This document shows, piece by piece, positions 1 to 8,024 of a DNA stretch of 64,000 nt; position 1 is the first letter of the stretch; the number at the start of each line of letters is the position of its first letter. The notes beneath the pieces were generated by a model. It was not told the DNA's origin and searched no databases. It saw only the letters and a program-made list of their open reading frames with translations. Location: assembly GCA_902566705.1 (NCBI GenBank), contig CACFJT010000001.1, forward strand, positions 1 to 64,000, read 5' to 3'. The position numbers and the translations under genes are program-made. Origin of the DNA: an uncultured Pelagibacteraceae bacterium. GTDB taxonomy: Bacteria > Pseudomonadota > Alphaproteobacteria > Pelagibacterales > Pelagibacteraceae.

Positions 1-713
1 TTAAAATCTTGTTTAATTATTTGGTAAGATTTTTCAGATACTTTTGGAGGGGCATTTTCATTTAATTTTATATTTTGAAATCTATTGTTAGTGAATTTTT
101 TAATATTCCATTCGCTCGCAAGGTAGTGTTTGCCTTGAGTTTGAACACCTGCAACCCATCGCCATCCAAGAGTATTTGATGCAGCATCTCCGTCATAAAG
201 ATGTTGCATGAAAAATTCTGCCCCTAATTGCCAAGGAAGTTCTAGAGTAAAAATCCAAATACTAGCAAACCACATTCTTGTGTGATTATGTAAGTAATTG
301 TTATCTTTCAGTTCATTAACCCAAACATTAAAGCATTCAATTTCTGTTTTCCCCTCAATTGCAGAAAGATAATTTTGATTATTTTGAAATTTATTTTTTA
401 CTTGATTTAATTCAGCAAGATAATCTGCCCAAACATTTGGTCTTAGTTCTAACCAACCTTTCCAATAAGTTCGCCACAGAACTTCTTGAATGAATTTTTC
501 ATTTTTTGAAAAAGAAAATTTACTTAGAGCTTTCTGAATGACTTCTTGTTCATTAATTATTCCATGAGTTATGTATGGTGATAAGCAAGATATATTGGAT
601 CTTTTTTTAGGTCCAAAATCAAAATTTCTTAATTTTGAATATTCACCAAGATTATTATCAACAAAATTATTTAATTGATCTAAGGCTTTAGCCCTTGAAG
701 CTTCAAATATCAT
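1..713 (-). CDS. FAD-binding photolyase/cryptochrome-like protein (partial, C-terminal end cut off)
   Basis: My own reverse-strand translation is open from the ATG at 713 to the window edge (about 237 residues). It reads as the helical FAD-binding half of the DNA photolyase/cryptochrome family: a WRTYWKGW segment, then NNYLHNHTRMWFAS and a DGDAASNTLGWRWVAG stretch that matches the family's FAD- and DNA-contacting core. What is odd is the start: the protein begins directly before the FAD domain, so the N-terminal alpha/beta antenna-chromophore domain of a normal photolyase (about 130-200 residues) is missing. No upstream in-frame continuation is possible because the PsiE-like gene ends 6 bases away. 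It may be a short photolyase-like flavoprotein rather than a true repair enzyme. The family is clear; the activity is not. Confidence 0.75.
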   Translation of the reverse strand, partial: MIFEASRAKALDQLNNFVDNNLGEYSKLRNFDFGPKKRSNISCLSPYITHGIINEQEVIQKALSKFSFSKNEKFIQEVLWRTYWKGWLELRPNVWADYLAELNQVKNKFQNNQNYLSAIEGKTEIECFNVWVNELKDNNYLHNHTRMWFASIWIFTLELPWQLGAEFFMQHLYDGDAASNTLGWRWVAGVQTQGKHYLASEWNIKKFTNNRFQNIKLNENAPPKVSEKSYQIIKQDF

Positions 714-719
714 TTAAAA

Positions 720-1100
720 TTATTTTGATTTTTTTTTCTTTAGACCCAATTTGTCACTATGTCTTAGTCTTAAAACAACTATTGCTCCAGCGATTAACAA
801 AATTGCTACTGCTTCATAAACAAGTGCAGTAGGATCCATTTCTTTACCTTGCAAAATAATAAATCGTGCAAGAGCAGTTATTGCAATAAGAAGTGGAAGG
901 GTAATACTAATTGATTGTTGGTTCCAAAAAACTCTAACCATTGCTAGAACCTCTAAATAAAGAAACATTAAAAGCAAATCTGCTAAAGTAACCGATTGAT
1001 TTAAGAACATTTTTTTCATTTCAATCCCAACAGCAATAACAGTACTGATCAATATAATAACCATTAAAGCTAACTGTAAGTTTTTTGCTATCTTGTCCAT
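720..1100 (-). CDS. PsiE-like small membrane protein
   Basis: This 126-residue protein has four hydrophobic segments (roughly residues 9-25, 40-56, 67-83 and 93-110), a conserved-looking central LYLEVLAMVR motif and a very basic tail (KKKKSK). Length and layout match the phosphate-starvation-inducible PsiE family, whose biochemical role is unknown. It follows the 152-residue membrane protein with a one-base stop/start overlap (TAATG) and precedes the photolyase-like gene by 6 bases, so the three are probably co-transcribed. No phosphate-type regulatory box was recognised. The family call is fairly secure; function is open. Confidence 0.65.
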   Translation of the reverse strand: MDKIAKNLQLALMVIILISTVIAVGIEMKKMFLNQSVTLADLLLMFLYLEVLAMVRVFWNQQSISITLPLLIAITALARFIILQGKEMDPTALVYEAVAILLIAGAIVVLRLRHSDKLGLKKKKSK

Positions 1101-1558
1101 TATTTACCTTTACTAAATGGGAGCCATTTTTCAAATACAGATTTAGAAGGCCCATCATAAGGAATTGAATAAGAGTTTGGGTTAGGACTTGTTAAAACTT
1201 CAATTCCTTTTGAAAATACAAATATAAATACAATCACAAATACTATGACCATTATTTTAAATGGATCAAAATTTTTTGTTCGAAATACACTTGCAGATTT
1301 TTCTTCTGCTCGATGAAATTGTTTGAAAGTTGTATAAACAGCAAATATTAAACCTATATGGGCTAAAAAAAGTCCCGCCCAACCAAATGCGAAAGTTGTA
1401 TAAGAAAAAACATATAAACTAAAAACCGTTGTCCAAATAAAACTTAACACTAATAAAATTTGCAACCTCACTGTTTTGGGAAGTGCACGCAGATCATTTT
1501 TACTATCATCAAACAAAATATTTGCTGCGTCTTTCATCCAGTTCTTTATTGATTCCAT
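1100..1558 (-). CDS. Small membrane protein of unknown function
   Basis: I do not recognise this 152-residue protein. It has an amphipathic N-terminus, then hydrophobic stretches around residues 33-52, 57-76 and 103-118. These suggest two or three membrane spans, with a short polar C-terminal tail. A basic or aromatic loop (FKQFHRAEEKSASVFRTKNF) lies between the spans. It is the first gene of a tight three-gene minus-strand group with the PsiE-like protein (one-base overlap) and the photolyase-like protein. The ATG at 1558 is the only sensible start. No function is proposed. Confidence 0.6.
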   Translation of the reverse strand: MESIKNWMKDAANILFDDSKNDLRALPKTVRLQILLVLSFIWTTVFSLYVFSYTTFAFGWAGLFLAHIGLIFAVYTTFKQFHRAEEKSASVFRTKNFDPFKIMVIVFVIVFIFVFSKGIEVLTSPNPNSYSIPYDGPSKSVFEKWLPFSKGK

Positions 1559-1588
1559 TTTTGAAGGATATAATTTTTGGCAATTTTA

Positions 1589-1604
1589 ACAAATGTTAAT
1601 TTGT
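1589..1604 (-). terminator. Weak hairpin downstream of argG
   Basis: The arms ACAAAT (1589-1594) and ATTTGT (1599-1604) form a 6-bp stem with a 4-base loop. On the minus strand the stem is followed by TTAAAATT, a poor U tract. It sits in the 57-base gap just after the argG stop codon, so it could end or trim the argG transcript before the next minus-strand genes. Low stability makes this tentative. Confidence 0.3.
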
Positions 1605-1615
1605 CCTAAACGTGA

Positions 1616-2803
1616 CTAAGAACGAAGCTTTTTTTTGTGAAAATTGATAAATCTTTCAACGTTAGATTTGTTAAATGACTTGTTTTCCTCAAAAGATACT
1701 TTTTTCATTGAGTAAGCGCCGCTATTAGTAACTCTTGATTGAATTGTAATATTTCCTTTATACAATTTAAGCTTAACTGAGCCGTTAACTTTACTTCTAT
1801 TTAAATCTACAATTTTTTGAAGTTTAAATCTCTCTTTTGAGTACCAATAACCATTGTAAATTAATTCAGCATATCTAGATATTATCTGATCTTTTTTATG
1901 CATAGTTTCTTTGTCTAAAGTGACAGACTCGATTGCTCGATGAGCATTGATTAAAAGAGTTCCACCAGGTGTTTCATAAACTCCTCTAGATTTTATACCT
2001 AAAAATCTATTTTCTACTAAGTCAACTCTTCCAATTCCATTTTTACCTGCTATGTCATTTAGCTTTGTTAATAATTTAGCTGGGGACATTTTTTTTCCGT
2101 TAATTCCAAAAGGATCACTGTTTTTAAAATTGATAGTAACAAACGATGGTTTATTAGGTGCATTTTCTGGAGAAACTGTTCGCTGAAAAATAAATTCTGG
2201 TGCAGAATTTTTTGGATTTTCTAGAACCTTACCTTCAGTTGATGTGTGAAATAAATTGTCATCCACAGAAAAAGGAGAAGCTCCTTTTTTATCTTTAGGT
2301 ATAGCTATGCCGTGTTTTTTTGCATAATTGATTAAGTTTGTTCTAGATTTTAGTTTCCAAATTCTCCACGGAGCTATGATTTTAATTTTAGGCCCAAAAT
2401 AATGATAGCCTAATTCAAATCTAATTTGATCATTGCCTTTACCAGTTGCTCCATGCGAAACCGCATTGGCTTTAAATTTTTTAGCTACTCTTATTTGATC
2501 TTTTGCAATAAGAGGTCTTGCTATTGATGTCCCTAACAAGTAAACACCCTCATAGATCGCATGTGCTCTGATCATAGGATAAACGTAGTCCTTAACAAAA
2601 ATATCTTTTAAATCTTTAATAATTATATTTTTAACACCAAATTTTTTTGCATTAGTTATAATTTTTTTTCTGTCAATTTCTTGGCCTACGTCTGCTGTAT
2701 AACAAATTACATCTGCATCATAATTTTCTTGAAGCCATTTTAAAATTACAGAGGTATCGAGACCTCCAGAATATGCTAGAACAATTTTCTTTTTTGATTT
2801 CAT
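1616..2803 (-). CDS. argG: Argininosuccinate synthase
   Basis: This enzyme joins citrulline and aspartate, with ATP converted to AMP, to make argininosuccinate, the penultimate step of arginine synthesis in the cytoplasm. The 395-residue length fits the family. The N-type ATP pyrophosphatase P-loop AYSGGLDTS is at residues 10-18. Other family blocks are visible: SHGATGKGNDQIRFE, APWR, SVDDNLFHTSTEG and SRGVYETPGGT. The gene starts 4 bases after the stop of the IalB-like gene and shares a direction with the aldo/keto reductase, so it is likely the last gene of a three-gene operon. That grouping does not suggest a pathway and may only reflect genome compaction. Confidence 0.97.
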   Translation of the reverse strand: MKSKKKIVLAYSGGLDTSVILKWLQENYDADVICYTADVGQEIDRKKIITNAKKFGVKNIIIKDLKDIFVKDYVYPMIRAHAIYEGVYLLGTSIARPLIAKDQIRVAKKFKANAVSHGATGKGNDQIRFELGYHYFGPKIKIIAPWRIWKLKSRTNLINYAKKHGIAIPKDKKGASPFSVDDNLFHTSTEGKVLENPKNSAPEFIFQRTVSPENAPNKPSFVTINFKNSDPFGINGKKMSPAKLLTKLNDIAGKNGIGRVDLVENRFLGIKSRGVYETPGGTLLINAHRAIESVTLDKETMHKKDQIISRYAELIYNGYWYSKERFKLQKIVDLNRSKVNGSVKLKLYKGNITIQSRVTNSGAYSMKKVSFEENKSFNKSNVERFINFHKKKLRS

Positions 2804-2807
2804 TGAA

Positions 2808-3320
2808 TTAACTACAAGCTTTTCTTGAAGCGTTATAAGCTTTAGTAAATCCTAATAATGAGTAATGATCAATTGTTTGAGAACCTTGTTGATTGTATCC
2901 AGTGATCATTATTCTAGATCCTTTTCTCATTTGTTTGATCATTTTTAATTCGATTTTATTATCTGCAATCCATGCAAAACCTTGTTCTTTAATATCAAAT
3001 TTAAATTTATTCTTCCCTGAAGCAGCTGTTACAGAATTATTTTTGTTAAATTCATATCCTGGGGTAACACTTACTTCATTTTTTATATTGTCGTTTGGTC
3101 TGAATGCTACAAATAATTTTGCATCTCTTTTATTTGTTTTTGGAGCTTGCAAAATAGGTAAAGATTGTGCAAAGCATACTTTGCCGTCAGCATCCATAAC
3201 GACCATTGCCTCCCAATCTTTATATTTACCAATTTTTTTAATTTCCTGAGCTGAAACTTGAGCAACACCATTTATAAAAAATATTCCTAACAATATTATA
3301 ATTTTTTTAATTATGGACAT
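2808..3320 (-). CDS. Invasion-associated locus B (IalB) family secreted protein
   Basis: This 170-residue protein has a Sec signal peptide (KK, then a hydrophobic run, cleavage probably after VSAQ near residue 25). The mature domain opens with the typical IalB pattern of a short strand, a W (KDWEAMVV) and a CFAQS segment. One further Cys is at the penultimate residue, so a disulfide between the CFAQS and C-terminal cysteines is plausible. The family is common in alphaproteobacteria and is periplasmic; no enzymatic role is established outside host-associated members. It overlaps the 3' end of the upstream aldo/keto reductase by 10 bases and is followed after 4 bases by argG. Confidence 0.7.
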   Translation of the reverse strand: MSIIKKIIILLGIFFINGVAQVSAQEIKKIGKYKDWEAMVVMDADGKVCFAQSLPILQAPKTNKRDAKLFVAFRPNDNIKNEVSVTPGYEFNKNNSVTAASGKNKFKFDIKEQGFAWIADNKIELKMIKQMRKGSRIMITGYNQQGSQTIDHYSLLGFTKAYNASRKACS

Positions 3321-4345
3321 GGATTTGGATAAATTGTTTGTACGTGGTTAATTTCTTTAATGACATCATCAGATAAGTTTACATTTACACTTTCTATATT
3401 CGTTTTCAACTGCTCCATTGTAGTTGCTCCAATTATTACACTAGTCATAAAGTCTTGGATTTCACAAAATTTTATCGCCATCTGACTCATATCTAGATCA
3501 AATTTTTCACTAATTTTATAATAATGTTCAACGGCATCCTCAGTATTTGGCTTTCTATACCTTGTCCAGAAATCAAAATCTCTCTCCATTCTTGATCCTT
3601 TGGGAAAATTCCTATTTCTATACTTTCCACTTAAATATCCACTTGCAAGTGGAGAATAAGCTAAGCAGCCAATGTTTTCTCTTATAGAAACTTCAGCTAG
3701 TCCAACTTCGTAAGCTCTATTTAATAAACTATAAGGATTTTGAATTGACATCATTCTTGGCAACTTTTTATCTTTTGATAACTGAAGATAATTTAAAACT
3801 CCCCAAGGCGTCTCATTTGATAAACCAACGTATCTTATTTTTCCCTGATCAATATATTTATTTAATTCTGCAAGGACATCTTCAAATCTATTCCATTCAT
3901 TTTCTTTATGAACATAACCAAGTCTTCCAAAATTATTTACATTTCTTTCTGGCCAATGAAGTTGATATAAATCTATATAATCAGTTTTAAGTCTTTGAAG
4001 ACTGTCATTTAAAGCAGATTCTAAGTTTGGACCTGTAAAACTATTTTCTCCCTTTCTTAAATAATCTCTTGCTGGACCAGCAACTTTTGTTGCAAGAACG
4101 ACTTTGTCTCTTTTTTTAGTTTTTTCAAACCAGTTTCCAATAATTTCTTCTGTATCACCATAGGTTTCCTTTCTTGGCGGTACCGCATATAATTCAGCAG
4201 TGTCCCAAAAGTTTACTCCTTGATCTAATGAAAAATCCATTTGTTCAAATGCTTCAAGTTCAGTATTTTGTTCTCCCCAAGTCATAGTACCGAGACAAAT
4301 TGTACTTACTTTAATATTGGTATTACCTAAATTTTTGTAATTCAT
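3311..4345 (-). CDS. Aldo/keto reductase, Tas-like
   Basis: This is a predicted cytoplasmic NADPH-dependent oxidoreductase of 344 residues with a (beta/alpha)8 barrel. The catalytic tetrad can be placed as D48 and Y53 (in WDTAELYAVP), K87 (ATKVAG) and H130 (YQLHWPER). The insert PPRKETYGDTEEIIG after the tyrosine is typical of the Tas subgroup. The substrate cannot be predicted. It is the first gene of the minus-strand operon with the IalB-like gene and argG, and is divergent from the BI-1 family gene across a 78-base gap that must hold both promoters. Confidence 0.88.
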   Translation of the reverse strand: MNYKNLGNTNIKVSTICLGTMTWGEQNTELEAFEQMDFSLDQGVNFWDTAELYAVPPRKETYGDTEEIIGNWFEKTKKRDKVVLATKVAGPARDYLRKGENSFTGPNLESALNDSLQRLKTDYIDLYQLHWPERNVNNFGRLGYVHKENEWNRFEDVLAELNKYIDQGKIRYVGLSNETPWGVLNYLQLSKDKKLPRMMSIQNPYSLLNRAYEVGLAEVSIRENIGCLAYSPLASGYLSGKYRNRNFPKGSRMERDFDFWTRYRKPNTEDAVEHYYKISEKFDLDMSQMAIKFCEIQDFMTSVIIGATTMEQLKTNIESVNVNLSDDVIKEINHVQTIYPNPCP

Positions 4346-4423
4346 TCGAATATTAAGTTAAATTTTTGTTAATCTTTTAAGGTATCTTGAATAATTAGTA
4401 AAAGAATATATATATTACTTATT

Positions 4424-5182
4424 ATGGAATTTGATAAAAACGGAATACTAAATAGAGCAAAAGCAGCACAACAATCTGCTGCTGTAATGGATGAAGGCTT
4501 AAGAGCCTACATGCTAAAAGTTTACAACTACATGGCAACAGGTGTTTTATTGACAGGAATTGTTGCACTACTTACATTTCAAATGGGAGTAGAACAAATT
4601 ACAAGTGCTGGAATTATTTTAACACCATTTGGTAATACAATTTATAATTCGGGACTAGCTTGGGTGGTAATGTTAGCACCTTTAGCGATAGTTTTTTATA
4701 TGAGTTTCGGAATTAATAAAATGAGTGCAGCAAAAGCTCAAACTACGTTTTGGGTATTCGCAGCATTAATGGGACTATCTTTGTCTTCAATTTTATTAGT
4801 TTACACAGGGAAGAGTATTACTAGAGTATTCTTTATCACTTCAGCTACTTTTGGAGCTATGAGTATTTATGGATACACAACTAAAAGAGATCTAACGAAA
4901 TTAGGTTCATTTTTATTTATGGGTTTAATTGGAATTATAATTGCATCACTAGTTAACTTATTTTTAAAATCAGAGGCAATGTATTGGATAATCTCATATC
5001 TTGGCGTATTTATTTTTATTGGATTAACAGCTTATGATACTCAAAAGATCAAAAATATGTATTCAGCTTCTGATACTGGTGAATTGATCGGAAAAAAAGC
5101 TGTAATGGGTGCGCTTACTTTATATTTAGATTTTATCAATCTATTTATAATGTTGTTAAGAATATTTGGTCAAAGAAGATAA
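4424..5182 (+). CDS. Bax inhibitor-1 / YccA family membrane protein
   Basis: This 252-residue inner-membrane protein has about seven hydrophobic spans starting near residue 35. The BI-1 family signature is near the C-terminus, GLTAYDTQKIKNMY, whose Asp is one of the conserved acidic residues implicated in pH-sensitive ion leak in homologues. Bacterial members (YccA, YbhL, YetJ types) are linked to calcium or proton leak and to modulating FtsH proteolysis; which applies here is not known. It is monocistronic: its stop lies 2 bases before the convergent DUF2794 gene. Confidence 0.85.
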   Translation: MEFDKNGILNRAKAAQQSAAVMDEGLRAYMLKVYNYMATGVLLTGIVALLTFQMGVEQITSAGIILTPFGNTIYNSGLAWVVMLAPLAIVFYMSFGINKMSAAKAQTTFWVFAALMGLSLSSILLVYTGKSITRVFFITSATFGAMSIYGYTTKRDLTKLGSFLFMGLIGIIIASLVNLFLKSEAMYWIISYLGVFIFIGLTAYDTQKIKNMYSASDTGELIGKKAVMGALTLYLDFINLFIMLLRIFGQRR

Positions 5183-5184
5183 AA

Positions 5185-5532
5185 TTATTTTTGAAGTTTC
5201 TTCCAGTTGGTATTTTTTAATAAAATTCTAAGATCGTAAGAATTTTTTAGTATTTTGCCACTTGTATCAGTAATCAAATATTTAAGATTTTTATTTTTAG
5301 GCTTAAAATTTTTACAAATTTTATATAGGGCATTTTCAGCAGCATTTTTAAAAACACTAAACCCCACTTGTTTACTAGATATACTTAAACCATAATCTTT
5401 CCAAGATCCTTCAGAAACCATCTTAGCATATAAGTCTAATATAATTTTTAGCTCATCTTTTTCAAAAAAGTGTTTTTCTTCAATTTTATTATTAGGATTA
5501 TTTACTACTAATTTTAAATTACTACGCATCAA
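5185..5532 (-). CDS. DUF2794-type small protein
   Basis: This 115-residue soluble basic protein has a central block F-x-x-x-E-L-x-x-I-L-x-x-Y-A-x-M-V-x-E-G-x-W-K-D-Y that I associate with the alphaproteobacterial DUF2794 family. Its function is unknown. No signal peptide or membrane segment is seen. It overlaps the end of yciB by 11 bases on the same strand, so translation of the two is probably coupled. Confidence 0.65.
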   Translation of the reverse strand: MMRSNLKLVVNNPNNKIEEKHFFEKDELKIILDLYAKMVSEGSWKDYGLSISSKQVGFSVFKNAAENALYKICKNFKPKNKNLKYLITDTSGKILKNSYDLRILLKNTNWKKLQK

Positions 5533-6073
5533 TCTTATGTTTATTAATTAATGGTACTTGGAACCCTGTGAATATTATTGTGATTGGAAGCATCCCCCAC
5601 ACTTTAAAATTAACCCAAAATTCTTCTGTTTGTGTTCTCCAAACAATTTCATTTAATAAAGCAAGGCCAAAGAAAAAATACATCCATCGTTTATTAAGAA
5701 TTTCCCATCCAATATCGGTTAGAGGAATAGATTTACCCATAATTTTTTTTAGAATAGGTTCTTTGGTAAAATATTTCCCAAAAAATAATGCAAGAGCAAA
5801 CATAATATTGATAATTGTTGGTTTTACATAAATAAATATAGGATCATTAAAGTAGATAGTTAATCCGCCAAAAAAAGTTATTAAAATTCCACTCACCAAA
5901 GGCATTGGAGGAATTTTTTTTTCAAAAAACCAAACCACTGCTAATGCAACTAAAGTTGCAACTATCAGTGGAGGTATTGCTACTGATAAATTTTTACCAC
6001 TATTATAATAATAGAAAAAAAATATTGCTAAAGGACCGAAATCAGTAACAAATTTTAAAAAAGATTTATTCAC
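5522..6073 (-). CDS. yciB: Inner-membrane septation protein A (YciB/IspZ family)
   Basis: This 183-residue protein has five or six membrane spans and the family hallmarks: an N-terminal FGPLAIFF segment, PPLIVATLVALAVVWFFEKK, TFFGGLTIYFNDPIFIYVKPT and NEIVWRTQTEEFWVNFKVWGMLP. Family members sit in the inner membrane and are linked to cell-envelope synthesis and division (septation), with no known enzymatic activity. It is followed by the overlapping DUF2794 gene and is divergent from hspQ. Confidence 0.9.
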   Translation of the reverse strand: MNKSFLKFVTDFGPLAIFFFYYYNSGKNLSVAIPPLIVATLVALAVVWFFEKKIPPMPLVSGILITFFGGLTIYFNDPIFIYVKPTIINIMFALALFFGKYFTKEPILKKIMGKSIPLTDIGWEILNKRWMYFFFGLALLNEIVWRTQTEEFWVNFKVWGMLPITIIFTGFQVPLINKHKIDA

Positions 6074-6124
6074 TAAAAAGATATTAACATATTTGCCACA
6101 TCACAAAACATTTATATTTTTACC

Positions 6125-6154
6125 ATTGATTTTTATTTTTAAATACCCATACTA
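6125..6154 (+). promoter_or_regulatory. Possible heat-shock (RpoH-type) promoter of hspQ
   Basis: Upstream of hspQ, ATTGATT (6125-6131), 13 bases and ACCCATACTA (6145-6154) resemble the RpoH consensus CTTGAAA - about 13 - CCCCATNTA. A transcript starting 6-7 bases further on would begin at or next to the hspQ ATG at 6161, making it nearly leaderless. Consistent with that, no Shine-Dalgarno sequence precedes the ATG. The match is partial and an ordinary housekeeping promoter is possible. Confidence 0.3.
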
Positions 6155-6160
6155 AGATCA

Positions 6161-6481
6161 ATGCCAGTCCAAAAAGCAAAATTTTCAATTGGAGACATCG
6201 TAAAGCATAAACACTTTGAATTTAGAGGTGTGATTTATGATGTTGATTTTGAATTTAATAATTCTGAAGAATGGTATCAATCTATTCCAAAAAATGTGAG
6301 ACCAAGAAAAGATCAACCATTTTATCACCTATTAGCAGAAAATGACGAGATAACTTATGAAGCCTATGTTTCTGAGCAAAACTTGCTGATGGATGACTCT
6401 GGTGAACCAATAAAACACCCTTTAATTGAAGAGATTTTTTCAGGAAAAAAAGGATCTAGTTATTTCAAGCTTTCTAATTAA
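6161..6481 (+). CDS. hspQ: Heat shock protein HspQ / hemimethylated-DNA-binding YccV family
   Basis: The 106-residue soluble protein matches the HspQ/YccV family over its whole length: FSIGDIVKHKHFEFRGVIYDVD at the start, then a PFYHLLAENDE segment and YVSEQNLL near the end. In enterobacteria HspQ is heat-induced and acts as a specificity factor for the Lon protease; the same domain has been reported to bind hemimethylated oriC DNA. Which role holds here is unknown. It stands alone between yciB (divergent) and the ccm operon. Confidence 0.9.
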   Translation: MPVQKAKFSIGDIVKHKHFEFRGVIYDVDFEFNNSEEWYQSIPKNVRPRKDQPFYHLLAENDEITYEAYVSEQNLLMDDSGEPIKHPLIEEIFSGKKGSSYFKLSN

Positions 6482-6548
6482 GGCAACCATTATTCAACCA
6501 CATTTAGCTCAAATCTAGGCCATACAAATTAGCTATATTTTTAGTATC

Positions 6549-6614
6549 TTCTGGTCAAGAGTGTTAAACGTTAATTTCAATCTTATTATCTCCCCTCTGC
6601 ATTCTTGATCAGAA
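6549..6614 (+). ncRNA. Candidate structured RNA / long hairpin in the hspQ-ccmC gap
   Basis: Arms 6549-6563 and 6600-6614 form a continuous 15-bp stem around a 36-base loop. Two pairs are G-T in the DNA, so they are G.U pairs only in a plus-strand RNA; the minus strand would have A-C mismatches there. This polarity argues for selection on a plus-strand RNA. It ends 46 bases before ccmC, so it could be a leader element of the ccm operon, the 3' end of hspQ mRNA or a small RNA. The 179-base gap holds no reading frame that I can support. No U tract follows the stem, so it is not a plain terminator. Confidence 0.4.
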
Positions 6615-6660
6615 AACTATTTCATAATAGAAATCACCAAAAAAAATTCTAAATTAAAAT

Positions 6661-7368
6661 ATGTTTAAACTTTTTGAACCAAACAAGATTTTCAAAATTA
6701 CGTCAAAAGCACCTAAGTACGTTTTATTTTTGTTTATTGTCGTATTAGCTGTTGGTCTAGTTGAGGCATTAATAATATCTCCTGAAGATTACAAACAAAG
6801 TGATGCAGTCAGGATTATGTATGTTCATGTTCCTGCCGCTTGGATTTCACTTGGAATATTTTCTTCTATAACTTTGTTATCTTGTTGTGGCTTCGTCTTT
6901 AGAAATAAAAATTTTTTTTTAATTTCTAAAAGTTTAGCTCCATCAGGATTTGTTTTTAACATTATAGCTTTAGTTACAGGATCAATTTGGGGAAAACCAA
7001 CCTGGGGAACATGGTGGGCTTGGGATGCAAGAATTACTTCAATGTTAATATTAGCTTTGTTCTATGCAATGTATTTAATCATATGGAGAATTTATGATAA
7101 GGAAGAAAAAGTCTACAAGATTTCAACTTTTATAACTATTTTAGGAATTATTAATATTCCAATAATAAAATACTCAGTTGATTGGTGGAATACACTCCAT
7201 CAACCTGCATCTATTAATATTTTGTCAAAAAGCTCAATTCATTCCTCAATGCTTTACCCATTATTGATAATGACTGCGGCATTTGCTCTTTTTTCATTGT
7301 TAATTTTCTTAATGAAATATAATACAGAACTGATAAAAATTAAAAATAAAGGCTTAGACAGATTATGA
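6661..7368 (+). CDS. ccmC: Haem exporter / cytochrome c maturation protein CcmC
   Basis: This 235-residue, six-span inner-membrane protein of the haem-handling family delivers haem to CcmE. The tryptophan-rich periplasmic motif WGTWWAWD lies at residues 115-122. The two haem-ligand histidines fit H56 (MYVHVP) and H180 (NTLHQPAS). It heads the ccmCDEFGH operon and overlaps ccmD by 4 bases (ATGA). CcmA and CcmB, normally encoded just upstream, are not in the window, so the locus is split. Confidence 0.96.
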   Translation: MFKLFEPNKIFKITSKAPKYVLFLFIVVLAVGLVEALIISPEDYKQSDAVRIMYVHVPAAWISLGIFSSITLLSCCGFVFRNKNFFLISKSLAPSGFVFNIIALVTGSIWGKPTWGTWWAWDARITSMLILALFYAMYLIIWRIYDKEEKVYKISTFITILGIINIPIIKYSVDWWNTLHQPASINILSKSSIHSSMLYPLLIMTAAFALFSLLIFLMKYNTELIKIKNKGLDRL

Positions 7369-7592
7369 TAAATGAATTACTTTTTATGAATGGATATGCA
7401 GTATATGTATTATCTGCTTTTAGTTTTACACTATTGAGTTTCCTAGGATTATATTTAGTAACTAAAATGCAATTTGTTAAAGAACAAAATAAATTTGTTG
7501 CTAAATTTGGGTTACTTAATACTGAGCAAGCTAATTCTGCAAAATCACAAAGAATAAACAAAGAAATTTTAGCAAACGTAACAAGTAATTAA
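7365..7592 (+). CDS. ccmD: Haem exporter small subunit CcmD
   Basis: This 75-residue protein has a single membrane span (about residues 12-30, [22 protein letters not shown]) followed by a polar tail, the usual layout of CcmD. The small subunit helps release haem-loaded CcmE from the CcmABC complex. The call rests mainly on position between ccmC and ccmE and on topology, because CcmD sequences are poorly conserved. Its tail is longer than many homologues. Confidence 0.85.
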   Translation: MINELLFMNGYAVYVLSAFSFTLLSFLGLYLVTKMQFVKEQNKFVAKFGLLNTEQANSAKSQRINKEILANVTSN

Positions 7593-7594
7593 CT

Positions 7595-8023
7595 TTGAAG
7601 CCCATGTATGGTCGAAAAGTTAAATTAAGATTTTTGTTGATTGTAATAATCTTAATTACTTTAATTTTAACAACTTTTTTGATTCTAAAATCTTTAGAAG
7701 AGAATGTTGTGTATTTTCAATCACCCACTGAAATAAAATCACTAACTGAAATAGACAAAAGTAAAATAAGGGTTGGAGGAATGGTAAAAAAAGACTCAAT
7801 TTCTATTAATTCAAATGAAGTTAGTTTTATAATTACTGACTTTAAAAATGAAATAAATGTTTCTTATTCAGGAGCAGTACCAAATTTATTTGCTGAGGAA
7901 AAAGGGGTAGTTGCAGAAGGGTTTTTGAAAGATAGAAATTTTTTTTCTGCAACAAAAATTTTAGCTAAACATGATGAAAATTATATGCCACCAGAAGTAA
8001 AAGAAGCATTGGGAGATAAATAA
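7595..8023 (+). CDS. ccmE: Haem chaperone CcmE
   Basis: The 142-residue protein has an N-terminal membrane anchor (about residues 12-30) and a periplasmic OB-fold domain. The covalent haem-binding signature HDENY is at H126-Y130, so this is the H-type CcmE that carries haem to CcmF. The first in-frame start is TTG at 7595, giving MKPMYGRK; an ATG at 7604 would shorten it by three residues. The MKP-basic N-terminus typical of CcmE favours the TTG. It lies 2 bases after ccmD and 1 base before ccmF. Confidence 0.95.
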   Translation: MKPMYGRKVKLRFLLIVIILITLILTTFLILKSLEENVVYFQSPTEIKSLTEIDKSKIRVGGMVKKDSISINSNEVSFIITDFKNEINVSYSGAVPNLFAEEKGVVAEGFLKDRNFFSATKILAKHDENYMPPEVKEALGDK

Positions 8024-8024
8024 C

